Part shown: positions 6,713-13,704 of the stretch, in pieces
Layout of the letters: every line of letters starts with the position of its first letter
How positions within the stretch are numbered: position 1 is the stretch's first letter
Source of the DNA: a virus
IMG/VR virus record: IMGVR_UViG_3300043434_000386
Coordinates: 1-37,864 of that record
Strand: one strand, 5' to 3'
Length of the DNA stretch: 37,864 bases
Translations under genes and position numbers: made by a program
Notes under the pieces: generated by a model
Seen by the model: the letters and a program-made list of their open reading frames with translations, nothing else
Database searches by the model: none
What the model was told of the DNA's origin: nothing

Positions 6713-7720
6713 ATGGCAACATTAGCAGAAATCCGTGCTCGTTTGATGGAGCAGGAAAACAAAACACAAAACAACACTCAAAAGTCCGCAATGGACAATG
6801 CGGTGTATCCGTTCTGGAACGCACCAGAAAATTCAACAACAACTATTCGTTTCCTCCCCGACGGAGACGACACAAATACATTCCCCTGGCGCGAACGCCA
6901 AATGATCCGTCTGTCATTTCCCGGTGTTAAGGGCGGTGACGAGGGTAAACCTGTAACAGTTACCGTGCCTTGTATGGAAATGTGGAAAGAAACTTGCCCT
7001 ATCCACGCAGAGATTCGTCCTTGGTATAAAGATCCAGGACTTAAGGATCTAGCAAACAAATACTGGAAAAAGCGCAGTTACTTGTTCCAGGGCTTGGTTG
7101 TAGACAGTAAACTGGCTGAAGAAAATCTGCCAGAGAATCCAGTTCGTAGATTCATTGTAAACCCAAGTATCTTTAACATTGTTAAGGCAGCTTTGATGGA
7201 TCCTGAAATGGATAATCTGTTTACAGACATAGAGAATGGTACAGACTTCCGTCTGACAAAGACTACCAAGGGACAATATGCAGACTATTCTACAAGTAGC
7301 TTTGCACGTCGTGAACGCGGACTAAGTGAAGTAGAACGTGCGGCTATTGATCAATATGGCCTGTACAACCTAAATGACTTCATGCCTAAGAAGCCCACCA
7401 AAGAAGAAGTTGATATCATTTATGATATGTTCAAGGCAAGCATTGATGGTGAGCTCTATGATCCACAACGCTGGGGTCAGTACTTTAAACCAGCTGGTCT
7501 AAACGTGGGCGGTTCTAATAGAACAGAATCCGCCGGAGACGAACCCGCACCTCGTCCAACTGCACCAGCGCCAGTGGCTAAGCCAGCAGTGGCCGTAGTT
7601 GCATCGCAGGTAGATGAGGATGAAGATCCTCCTTTTGACGCAGATACTACAACAGCGCCAGCTGCCAAGAAAGACGTCAACGATATCTTGGCAATGATTC
7701 GTAATCGACAAAAGCAATAA
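6713..7720 (+). CDS. 32: Single-stranded DNA-binding protein, gp32-like
   Basis: 335 residues. gp32 coats single-stranded DNA in replication, recombination and repair and recruits the phage replication proteins. The core has the IRFLPDGDD segment (45-53), a Cys/His set C87-x7-C95-x2-H98 that resembles but does not copy the T4 zinc site (H-C-C-C), and a domain typical of T4-like SSBs. The C-terminal part is a Pro/Ala linker (about 275-300), an acidic stretch DEDEDPPFDAD, and a final helix (DVNDILAMIRNRQKQ). I choose ATG 6713 (AAAGGA at 6698-6703) over the in-frame TTG at 6677, which lies inside the leader hairpin. Flanked by a promoter/leader upstream and a terminator downstream, so it is its own transcription unit. 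Confidence 0.9.
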   Translation: MATLAEIRARLMEQENKTQNNTQKSAMDNAVYPFWNAPENSTTTIRFLPDGDDTNTFPWRERQMIRLSFPGVKGGDEGKPVTVTVPCMEMWKETCPIHAEIRPWYKDPGLKDLANKYWKKRSYLFQGLVVDSKLAEENLPENPVRRFIVNPSIFNIVKAALMDPEMDNLFTDIENGTDFRLTKTTKGQYADYSTSSFARRERGLSEVERAAIDQYGLYNLNDFMPKKPTKEEVDIIYDMFKASIDGELYDPQRWGQYFKPAGLNVGGSNRTESAGDEPAPRPTAPAPVAKPAVAVVASQVDEDEDPPFDADTTTAPAAKKDVNDILAMIRNRQKQ

Positions 7721-7742
7721 AACAAGGGCTTAGGCCCTTGTT
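7721..7742 (+). terminator. Stem-loop terminator after gp32
   Basis: Perfect 9-bp stem AACAAGGGC / GCCCTTGTT with loop TTAG, directly after the gp32 stop codon. The T-tract is poor, so it may be leaky and let transcripts continue into the uvsX group. Confidence 0.7.
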
Positions 7743-7762
7743 AGCTTATATTCAGGTTTGAT

Positions 7763-8035
7763 ATGACACTACCAGACGAAAGATATCGTGCTGTAATGTG
7801 GGCTGAACGTTTTCTAAGAGAACTAGCCCATGATACTAAAAAGTATCCTAGGATTTCCAAACAGGTAAGACAGGAAGCGTATTCCATTATGAGACATTTC
7901 CCAAGTGCATGGGATATGAAACGTGCGGCAGACGCCAGTCCTGAGGTTTTTCAAGAACGCATGGAACCATTGACAAGGATGCTGGAAGTATATAAAATAG
8001 AACAAAAGGAAGAAAAAAATGACTCGTCCATTTGA
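7763..8035 (+). CDS. BPSL0761-like small protein (90 aa)
   Basis: 90 residues, all helical. The opening MTLPDERYRAVMWAERFLRE and later VRQEAYSIMRHFPSAWDM resemble the BPSL0761 family of small Betaproteobacterial proteins (pattern: P-x-ER-x-RAV near the start, then LRHFPSA). Its function is unknown. It overlaps the uvsX start by 17 bases, so it is co-transcribed with the recombination genes. If the family call is right it points to a betaproteobacterial host and to acquisition from it. The family assignment is from memory. Confidence 0.7.
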   Translation: MTLPDERYRAVMWAERFLRELAHDTKKYPRISKQVRQEAYSIMRHFPSAWDMKRAADASPEVFQERMEPLTRMLEVYKIEQKEEKNDSSI

Positions 8036-9086
8036 CGTAAGTAAATTTAGAAAAGAAATCACTAAGAGCATTGAAGGTCTTAGTATTGGTTTCAATGACC
8101 CAACAGACTGGATCAGTACAGGTAATTACACGCTAAATTACCTGATCAGTGGCGACTTTTTCAAAGGCGTGCCTATGGGAAAGGTTACTGTGTTTGCCGG
8201 TGAATCTGGCGCAGGTAAAAGTTATATCTGCTCAGGCAACTTGATTCGCCATGCACAAGAGCAAGGCATATATGTTGTCTTGATTGACAGTGAAAACGCA
8301 CTGGACGAAGCATGGCTTCATGCACTGGGCGTGGATACCGGTGAAGACAAGTTGCTTAAACTCAATATGGCTATGATCGATGACGTTGCTAAAACTGTTA
8401 CTAAGTTCGTGGCAGATTATAAGGCACTGCCCGAAGACAATCGTCCCAAGGTCTTGTTTGTAGTAGACAGCCTGGGCATGTTGCTAACACCCACAGACGT
8501 TAATCAGTTTGAAGCAGGTGACCTAAAAGGTGACATGGGTCGTAAGCCAAAAGCACTAACAGCACTTGTTCGTAACTGTGTTAACATGTTTGGTAACTTA
8601 AACATTGGTCTAGTCGCCACTAACCACACATATGCCAGCCAAGATATGTTTGACCCTGACGATAAGATCAGTGGCGGACAGGGCTTTATCTATGCCAGCT
8701 CTATTGTAGTTGCTATGCGTAAGTTGAAATTGAAACTAGACGAAGATGGTAATAAAACTACAACAGTTAACGGTATTCGTGCTAGTTGTAAGATTATGAA
8801 AACTCGTTACGCCAAGCCCTTTGAAACAGTTCACGTGCAGATTCCATACTCTACAGGTATGAGTCCCTACAGTGGTTTATTTGATATGCTGGAAGAACGT
8901 GGCTTACTCAAGCGCGAAGGCAACAGTTATACATACATTACCAAAGACGGTGAGATCTTAAAAGCCATGCGTAAAGGTTGGACTAACGATCTATTGGACA
9001 AAGCTATGGCTGATATAATGATCAGAGATATGACCGAAAGTGTAAATACAGCGGACATTGTTAAGGAGGAAGAAGATGTTGCATGA
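8019..9086 (+). CDS. uvsX: Recombinase UvsX (RecA-like)
   Basis: 355 residues. RecA-family strand-exchange protein driving phage recombination and recombination-dependent replication. Walker A GESGAGKS at 61-68, VLIDSENA near 87-94, Walker B VLFVVDS near 146-152, the ISGGQGFIYASS segment and the C-terminal acidic tail (KEEEDVA) are all visible. Start ATG 8019 has AAAGGA at 8005-8010. It is followed by a small acidic protein and UvsY, the usual recombination cluster. Confidence 0.96.
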   Translation: MTRPFDVSKFRKEITKSIEGLSIGFNDPTDWISTGNYTLNYLISGDFFKGVPMGKVTVFAGESGAGKSYICSGNLIRHAQEQGIYVVLIDSENALDEAWLHALGVDTGEDKLLKLNMAMIDDVAKTVTKFVADYKALPEDNRPKVLFVVDSLGMLLTPTDVNQFEAGDLKGDMGRKPKALTALVRNCVNMFGNLNIGLVATNHTYASQDMFDPDDKISGGQGFIYASSIVVAMRKLKLKLDEDGNKTTTVNGIRASCKIMKTRYAKPFETVHVQIPYSTGMSPYSGLFDMLEERGLLKREGNSYTYITKDGEILKAMRKGWTNDLLDKAMADIMIRDMTESVNTADIVKEEEDVA

Positions 9087-9339
9087 TGATGAGGTTAATC
9101 TTATTGTCGATGTTTGGACGAGTATTAAGACATATATCGATAAAAAAGAAAGATATGATGCCGCTAGTACGTTGTTGAGAACACTAGAAAATCACTATGA
9201 CATGGACAGTGTCAGTGAAGAACTATTGGGCAATGACTCGGTGCTGGACACTGTGATCAAAGATATCTACACGGTTGACGACATCGTCGACGATGAAGAT
9301 GATTACAGTGAAGACAACTACGACTACGATGATGATTGA
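9076..9339 (+). CDS. Small very acidic protein between uvsX and uvsY (87 aa)
   Basis: 87 residues: a helical N-terminal part and a C-terminal tail made mostly of Asp, Glu and Tyr (DDEDDYSEDNYDYDDD). ATG 9076 has a perfect AAGGAGG at 9063-9069; the frame opens earlier at TTG 9058 but that lacks a site. It overlaps uvsX by 11 bases and uvsY at TGATG. I recall similar proteins after uvsX in marine T4-like phages. The acidic tail could contact gp32 or UvsX or mimic DNA; that is inference. Confidence 0.8.
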   Translation: MLHDDEVNLIVDVWTSIKTYIDKKERYDAASTLLRTLENHYDMDSVSEELLGNDSVLDTVIKDIYTVDDIVDDEDDYSEDNYDYDDD

Positions 9340-9800
9340 TGAGTGATTGGTATAGACGTGTATCCAGCAACTTAGCAGAGTTACCGGATGCCATATCCTA
9401 CTTTGAATCCGAGATATCTTCTGCTAGATCTGACACTAGCATTAAAGGTAACTTGGAGTCAAACGCCAGACTGATGCCCGGTATCGTAGAATATAGGTTC
9501 AATCAACTACAAGAAGTAGAAGCTATTTTAGAATGGCTTAACATTCAACTCAGAAAAAAGCGCAGTGAAATGTTTAGGAAATACACTGAAAATTACAACC
9601 GCGCCTTAACTAGTAGAGATGCTGAAAGGTATGTTGATGGTGATCCAGAGGTAGTTGAATGGCAATTATTGATCAATGAGTTTGCCATGGTTAGGAACAA
9701 GTATCTTGGTTTGATGAAAGCTATAGATGCAAAACAATATCAAATCAACAATATTACAAAACTACGAGTCGCTGGCATGGAAGATACTACAATGGGCTAA
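9339..9800 (+). CDS. uvsY: Recombination mediator UvsY-like
   Basis: 153 residues (T4 UvsY 137), basic and almost wholly helical. The layout fits UvsY: helical N-terminus, a central YRFNQLQEVEAILEWLNIQL helix, a linker (YVDGDPEVVEW), then a helix bundle ending KQYQINNITKLRVAGMED, like the end of UvsY. UvsY loads UvsX onto gp32-covered DNA as a hexamer. Position directly behind uvsX supports the call. Start at ATG 9339, overlapping the previous stop (TGATG). Confidence 0.75.
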   Translation: MSDWYRRVSSNLAELPDAISYFESEISSARSDTSIKGNLESNARLMPGIVEYRFNQLQEVEAILEWLNIQLRKKRSEMFRKYTENYNRALTSRDAERYVDGDPEVVEWQLLINEFAMVRNKYLGLMKAIDAKQYQINNITKLRVAGMEDTTMG

Positions 9801-9819
9801 TGCTTATCATGCTATGACG

Positions 9820-9842
9820 AACCCGGGGTAACCCGGGTTTTT
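9820..9842 (+). terminator. Strong rho-independent terminator after uvsY
   Basis: 8-bp GC-rich stem AACCCGGG / CCCGGGTT (9820-9827 / 9832-9839), loop GTAA, followed by TTTTT. It separates the uvsX-uvsY unit from the next promoter. Confidence 0.85.
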
Positions 9843-9863
9843 CACGTCAAAAATACCCAAAAA

Positions 9864-9892
9864 TAGACATAAATTCGTTTTTGCGCTATAAT
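9864..9892 (+). promoter_or_regulatory. Sigma70-type promoter of two small genes
   Basis: -35 TAGACA (9864-9869), 17-base spacer, -10 TATAAT (9887-9892). It shares the bases around GACATAAATTCG with the promoter at 10376 (GACATCAATTCG) and has a similar leader (TATCGGTTAA against TATCAGTTAA), so the two look related by descent. Confidence 0.8.
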
Positions 9893-9922
9893 ACGTTATC
9901 GGTTAAAAGACAAGGACTTCAA

Positions 9923-10189
9923 ATGCGTAAACAGCAAATTATCCAGGGTATGAATAACAGCCAAAAAATCCGCTTTATTGTCAATGGTTTTGGTATGTAT
10001 TGTAAAGTGTCTGACATTGAAAACTTTGCTACCACTTCGCATCGTGTAGCAGTTATTTCTGCTCTACAGCACCTACAATGCGATCGTGAGCTCTATAAGA
10101 GCAAAGGTCGCAAAGAGTTGCCCACAGGCTTTGGTACCCGTAGTACCTTCCAGGGCGTTGATATCGATGTTCAAGTGGATTTGGCATGA
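9923..10189 (+). CDS. Small hypothetical protein under a strong promoter (88 aa)
   Basis: 88 residues, basic, not recognised. A helical N-terminus (MRKQQIIQGMNNSQKIRFIV) is followed by a segment resembling a small DNA-binding or substrate-binding fold (VAVISALQHLQCDREL). ATG 9923 has AAGGA at 9912-9916; the upstream in-frame TTG at 9881 overlaps the -10 box and cannot be the start. Coupled by ATGA to the 59-residue gene behind it. The strong consensus promoter suggests an early role such as host takeover; inference only. Confidence 0.7.
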   Translation: MRKQQIIQGMNNSQKIRFIVNGFGMYCKVSDIENFATTSHRVAVISALQHLQCDRELYKSKGRKELPTGFGTRSTFQGVDIDVQVDLA

Positions 10190-10365
10190 TTACAGGCCCT
10201 TTGAACCCCTTTGAGGTTATGTTAGTAACCGCTGACCTTGAGAAAAAGGGCATAAAACACTACGAAATGCGTCCCGGAAATGACTGTATCTGGGTTAATT
10301 ATGGATTAGTAAATTGTTATTACATTTTCCACGCAGGAAAAATTGTAGACATCCAATTCGATTAA
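10186..10365 (+). CDS. Very small hypothetical protein (59 aa)
   Basis: An uninterrupted frame of 59 codons from ATG 10186, overlapping the previous stop by ATGA, to TAA 10363-10365. The protein reads like a compact beta-rich unit with two Cys (N-D-C-I-W-V-N-Y-G-L-V-N-C-Y-Y-I-F) and ends FHAGKIVDIQFD. Exact coupling to the upstream gene and the fact that it fills the space up to the next promoter support a real gene. Function unknown. Confidence 0.65.
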   Translation: MITGPLNPFEVMLVTADLEKKGIKHYEMRPGNDCIWVNYGLVNCYYIFHAGKIVDIQFD

Positions 10366-10367
10366 TT

Positions 10368-10404
10368 CCCGTAAATTGACATCAATTCGGGTCTAGTGTA
10401 TAAT
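10368..10404 (+). promoter_or_regulatory. Perfect-consensus sigma70 promoter within a stem-loop
   Basis: -35 TTGACA (10376-10381), 17-base spacer, -10 TATAAT (10399-10404): an exact consensus. The -35 lies in a hairpin made of CCCG / CGGG (10368-10371 / 10388-10391) and AATTG / CAATT (10374-10378 / 10383-10387), which may also act as terminator or attenuator for the gene upstream, though no T-tract follows. Confidence 0.88.
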
Positions 10405-10436
10405 ACTTGTATCAGTTAACGAAACAGGAGTTTTTA

Positions 10437-11513
10437 ATGGCTAGTGTAACAGTTTTTAGCGGAAAGTATCGTAATTTTGAGATCCGTAACAGTACCTTTC
10501 GTCTTGTTCAAGATGTGCGCGAAGGTGCCAAAGGTATGTATATTACTGTAGAAGACAATGGTAGTCTAGGACAAGGCGAAGGCAAAGAAGTTCGCGTCCG
10601 CATCGATAGCAGAGAGGACATTTCAGTGACAGGTAAAAGTGTGGCAGACATGTCGGACAGTGAAATCCGACAATCAAATAAAGATGACAATGTGTTCAGC
10701 ATTGTTAAACCCAAAGAGTCAGAAGTAGAAGCTACCCCGGAAAGCGATGAAGCCGCCATTGAACGTATTCGTGAACGTTTTGATATCCTAGATCAAATGG
10801 CAGAAGGTTGTACGACAGGCGCAGTTCGTGCTATGATTGTCAGTGGCCCTCCTGGCGTAGGTAAGAGTTTCGGCGTCGAGCGAGTTCTCGATCAAGCAAG
10901 CCTGTTTGATAAAATGGCAAATCGCAAGCCTCGCTCAGAAGTTGTTAAAGGTGCTATGAGTCCCATTGGACTCTACTGCAAATTGTTTCAATTCGCAGAT
11001 GCAAATAGTGTGCTTGTATTTGACGACTGCGACAGTATCTTGCTTGACGACCTGAGCTTGAACATTCTCAAGGCAGCTCTGGATTCTGGTAGTAAGCGTA
11101 CGATTTCTTGGAACAGTGACAGTCATATGTTGCGCCGTGAAGGCGTTCCAGATCGCTTTGACTTTAAAGGTAGTGTGATTTTTATCACTAACATTAAGTT
11201 CGAACACGTTCGCAGTAAGAAGCTGAAAGATCACTTGGATGCTCTGGAATCACGTTGCCACTATCTGGATCTGACTATGGATACTCAGCGTGACAAGTAC
11301 CTGCGTATTAAACAGATTGTACGTGATGGCATGCTGGACAGCTACGATTTTGAAGACAGTGCACCCCAAGAAATTGTAGACTTTGTCTGGGAACAACGTG
11401 CTCGCCTGCGTGAACTGAGTTTGCGTACAGTATTGAAGATCGCAGATCTGCGTAAAATGAGCGTACATAACTGGAAAAAGCTAGCAGAAACAACTATTTT
11501 GAAACGCGCATAA
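10437..11513 (+). CDS. AAA+ ATPase
   Basis: 358 residues. N-terminal part (1-105) is a beta-rich domain and acidic linker of unknown role; the AAA+ core follows with Walker A GPPGVGKS at 137-144, Walker B VLVFDDCD at 192-199, a sensor-like VIFITN segment near 248-253 and an Arg-containing region (ALESRCHYLDL). Such stand-alone AAA+ proteins occur in many T4-like and jumbo phages; their substrate is not established. It is not the clamp loader gp44 by context or sequence. ATG 10437 has AGGAG at 10426-10430; the in-frame TTG at 10407 is too close to the -10 box. Confidence 0.85.
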   Translation: MASVTVFSGKYRNFEIRNSTFRLVQDVREGAKGMYITVEDNGSLGQGEGKEVRVRIDSREDISVTGKSVADMSDSEIRQSNKDDNVFSIVKPKESEVEATPESDEAAIERIRERFDILDQMAEGCTTGAVRAMIVSGPPGVGKSFGVERVLDQASLFDKMANRKPRSEVVKGAMSPIGLYCKLFQFADANSVLVFDDCDSILLDDLSLNILKAALDSGSKRTISWNSDSHMLRREGVPDRFDFKGSVIFITNIKFEHVRSKKLKDHLDALESRCHYLDLTMDTQRDKYLRIKQIVRDGMLDSYDFEDSAPQEIVDFVWEQRARLRELSLRTVLKIADLRKMSVHNWKKLAETTILKRA

Positions 11514-11521
11514 GTGTGCCA

Positions 11522-11553
11522 AAAACCCAATTAATTGATATTAATTGGGTTTT
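11522..11553 (+). terminator. Terminator whose loop is the -35 box of the next promoter
   Basis: 13-bp perfect stem AAAACCCAATTAA / TTAATTGGGTTTT (11522-11534 / 11541-11553) with a 6-base loop TTGATA at 11535-11540. The right arm ends in TTTT. The loop is exactly the -35 hexamer of the following promoter. Confidence 0.85.
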
Positions 11554-11563
11554 GTGTTATAAT
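11535..11563 (+). promoter_or_regulatory. Sigma70-type promoter of the secreted protease gene
   Basis: -35 TTGATA (11535-11540), 17-base spacer, -10 TATAAT (11558-11563) with an extended TG at 11555-11556. The gene's ATG (11592) has AGGA at 11582-11585. Confidence 0.82.
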
Positions 11564-11591
11564 TAATGTATTAAGCAACATAGGAATTCAA

Positions 11592-13676
11592 ATGAAATTC
11601 AAACTTACTCTTGTAGCAGTAGCAGTTTCTACTTTATCGCTGAGCACACAAGCCCAGATTTTCACTAATCGAGAAGCAGAAACACAGACAAAGTTCTTGA
11701 CGGCTGTGGGTGCACCACAAGCATGGGCACGTGGTATTACAGGTAAAGGTGTGATCATCGGCATCGTAGACAATGGATTCGATGCCAATCACAGTGATCT
11801 CAAAGGCAAAGTGCTCGGTGTCACTAATACTGGTGCAACAAAAACAGCAGTAGGCGTACACGGTACACAGATGGCCAGTATTGCCGCAGGTAAGTTGGAT
11901 GGCTGGGGTACGGTTGGCGTCGCACCCGATGCCCAACTAGTGTTGTTTCAAGCAAATAGTTCAGTTAGTTCGTCTACTGGTCTTGCAGGCCCAGGTATTA
12001 ACATGGATGCAGTGCTTCGAGGTATGACTCTGGCAGAAAAGGCAGGAGCCAGTGTTATTAATCTTAGCCTAGGCTCGAACTACGACCCTACATTTATTAA
12101 AACAACTGTAGAAGTCAGTCCTGGAATTTTTAGAGCACCCAATAATTATAACAGTGCGGTTACCGGTGGTAAAAGTTACCTCTATGGTACTACAATGAAG
12201 TCCGTGGCGGCATTTGCCAATGCTACTTCTACACCAGTGTTGGTTGTCGCATCAGGTAATGCAGGTACTGGTTATGCACAGATGCCAGCGGCATTCGCTA
12301 CACAAACCGATGCCAATGGCAACTTGCTCATGGGTGGTCGTGTATTGATTGTTGGCAACGTAGTAGGTGATGGTAAGGGCGGCTGGACTATGAACGCCAA
12401 CAGCAATCGTGCAGGTACATTATGTAACAGTTTTACAGGCAATGTCTGCAACGACAAATATTATGTCAAAGATTTTTATGTTGTAGCACCGGGCACAGGC
12501 ATGCTGGGCGCAGTACCTGACGCAGGCAGGTCTGCCGCAGGTATCAAGTCAGGTGGCACTAACGGTATTGGCAGTGTCAGTGGTTCAAGCCCAGCCGCCG
12601 CTGTGGTAAGTGGCGGTGTGGCATTGCTCAAGCAGGCATGGCCGCAACTTAGTTCGGCACAGATTGTGCAATTGGTAAAAACAACTGCCACTGACATGGG
12701 TAAACCAGGTGTAGACGAAGTCTACGGTTATGGTATGGTGAACTTTGATCGTGCAACTCAGCCACAGGGTTTGCTTAAAATTGCCGACTTCAAAGGTTAT
12801 AATAAAGCTATTCCGCTAACAGCTTCGGGTGTTGCATCCAGTGGTAGTGCGAGTCTTAAAACCAGTAGTGTTCTTCAAAACGTACAAGGCTTAGATAGTT
12901 ACAACCGCAATTATACACTGGACATGACTCGTGCGGTGGTTGCTAATCCGGTTATGACATATCGCAGTTCTAGTTCCTACCTGGCACTGAACTCTGCGTC
13001 TTACAATGAAGTTTCCGTTCCGGTCAATGACAACTACAGCTTCAAACTTATGCAAAGTCAAGCAGGTTTTGCAACTGAAGTAACTCACAGTGATAACAAT
13101 ACCAGCTACAGTATGCAGTTTGGTTCTATGACAGAAAAGTCAGGTTTCCTTGGTAACTATGGCGCAGGTGCTTTGGCATTTGGCGACAGCGGCACCAGTT
13201 ATCTGCAACTAGGCACTGAACAAAAGTTTGGTGATCTAGCGGTATTTGGTAGTTATGGTTTTGGTAGCACTCGAGCAGGAAGTGTGCAAGATAGTATGAT
13301 CCAACTTGGTAATCGCATTAGCAGTGACACTTGGAGAATGGGTGTTGCTAAGAACAATGTATTTCAAAATAAAGACTCGCTGAGCTTTACTGTAGTTCGT
13401 CCGGTAAGTGTACGCAGTGGTTCAGCAACCGTAACTGGTGTAACTGGCTACGAGTTTACTGACAATGGCGATGGTGCCGATGCCCATGCCATTGTCAGCA
13501 CCGAAACAATCAGCTTGCGAGCACAAACGAAACCCATTGACTTGGTGCTTGGTTATACCGTATCTGGTCGAGGCTATGATCGAGTTAATGTAAACATTGC
13601 CAAACAATTTAACGTAGGCGGCGTTGCAGGTAACAGTGCCTATGGTGTAGGTGTTATGGCAGTTAAATCGTTTTAA
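11592..13676 (+). CDS. Secreted subtilisin-like (S8) serine protease with barrel-like C-terminus
   Basis: 694 residues. A signal peptide is clear: MKFK, a hydrophobic stretch (LTLVAVAVSTLSLS), then AQA before Q23. The S8 domain spans about 35-395 with the triad D60 (IGIVDNGFD), H90 (GVHGTQMA), S333 (GSSPAAAV, in place of the usual GTSMAAP) and oxyanion N223 (ASGN). The last 290 residues are beta-rich with alternating pattern and end in a terminal Phe (VMAVKSF), as in autotransporter or outer-membrane barrels, so the protease may be displayed on or released from the host surface. Secreted proteases are unusual in T4-like phages. It sits between two stem-loop promoter cassettes, next to a lipoprotein, consistent with an acquired accessory gene. 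Start ATG 11592; the frame's upstream TTG at 11535 is the -35 box. Confidence 0.9.
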   Translation: MKFKLTLVAVAVSTLSLSTQAQIFTNREAETQTKFLTAVGAPQAWARGITGKGVIIGIVDNGFDANHSDLKGKVLGVTNTGATKTAVGVHGTQMASIAAGKLDGWGTVGVAPDAQLVLFQANSSVSSSTGLAGPGINMDAVLRGMTLAEKAGASVINLSLGSNYDPTFIKTTVEVSPGIFRAPNNYNSAVTGGKSYLYGTTMKSVAAFANATSTPVLVVASGNAGTGYAQMPAAFATQTDANGNLLMGGRVLIVGNVVGDGKGGWTMNANSNRAGTLCNSFTGNVCNDKYYVKDFYVVAPGTGMLGAVPDAGRSAAGIKSGGTNGIGSVSGSSPAAAVVSGGVALLKQAWPQLSSAQIVQLVKTTATDMGKPGVDEVYGYGMVNFDRATQPQGLLKIADFKGYNKAIPLTASGVASSGSASLKTSSVLQNVQGLDSYNRNYTLDMTRAVVANPVMTYRSSSSYLALNSASYNEVSVPVNDNYSFKLMQSQAGFATEVTHSDNNTSYSMQFGSMTEKSGFLGNYGAGALAFGDSGTSYLQLGTEQKFGDLAVFGSYGFGSTRAGSVQDSMIQLGNRISSDTWRMGVAKNNVFQNKDSLSFTVVRPVSVRSGSATVTGVTGYEFTDNGDGADAHAIVSTETISLRAQTKPIDLVLGYTVSGRGYDRVNVNIAKQFNVGGVAGNSAYGVGVMAVKSF

Positions 13677-13677
13677 A

Positions 13678-13684
13678 ATAAATA
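13678..13684 (+). promoter_or_regulatory. Putative late promoter core ATAAATA
   Basis: AAATAAATATAAAT starts at the stop of the protease gene and ends 20 bases before ATG 13705, with AAAGG as ribosome binding site between. It would allow late expression of the lipoprotein separately from the protease. Confidence 0.45.
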
Positions 13685-13704
13685 TAAATTTTAAAGGTTA
13701 GTCC

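Noticed and set aside
10437-11513. Clamp loader large subunit gp44 as identity of the AAA+ protein
   Set aside because: The N-terminal 105 residues and the core do not follow gp44, and a gp62-like gene lies elsewhere; AAA+ of unknown role is the safer call.
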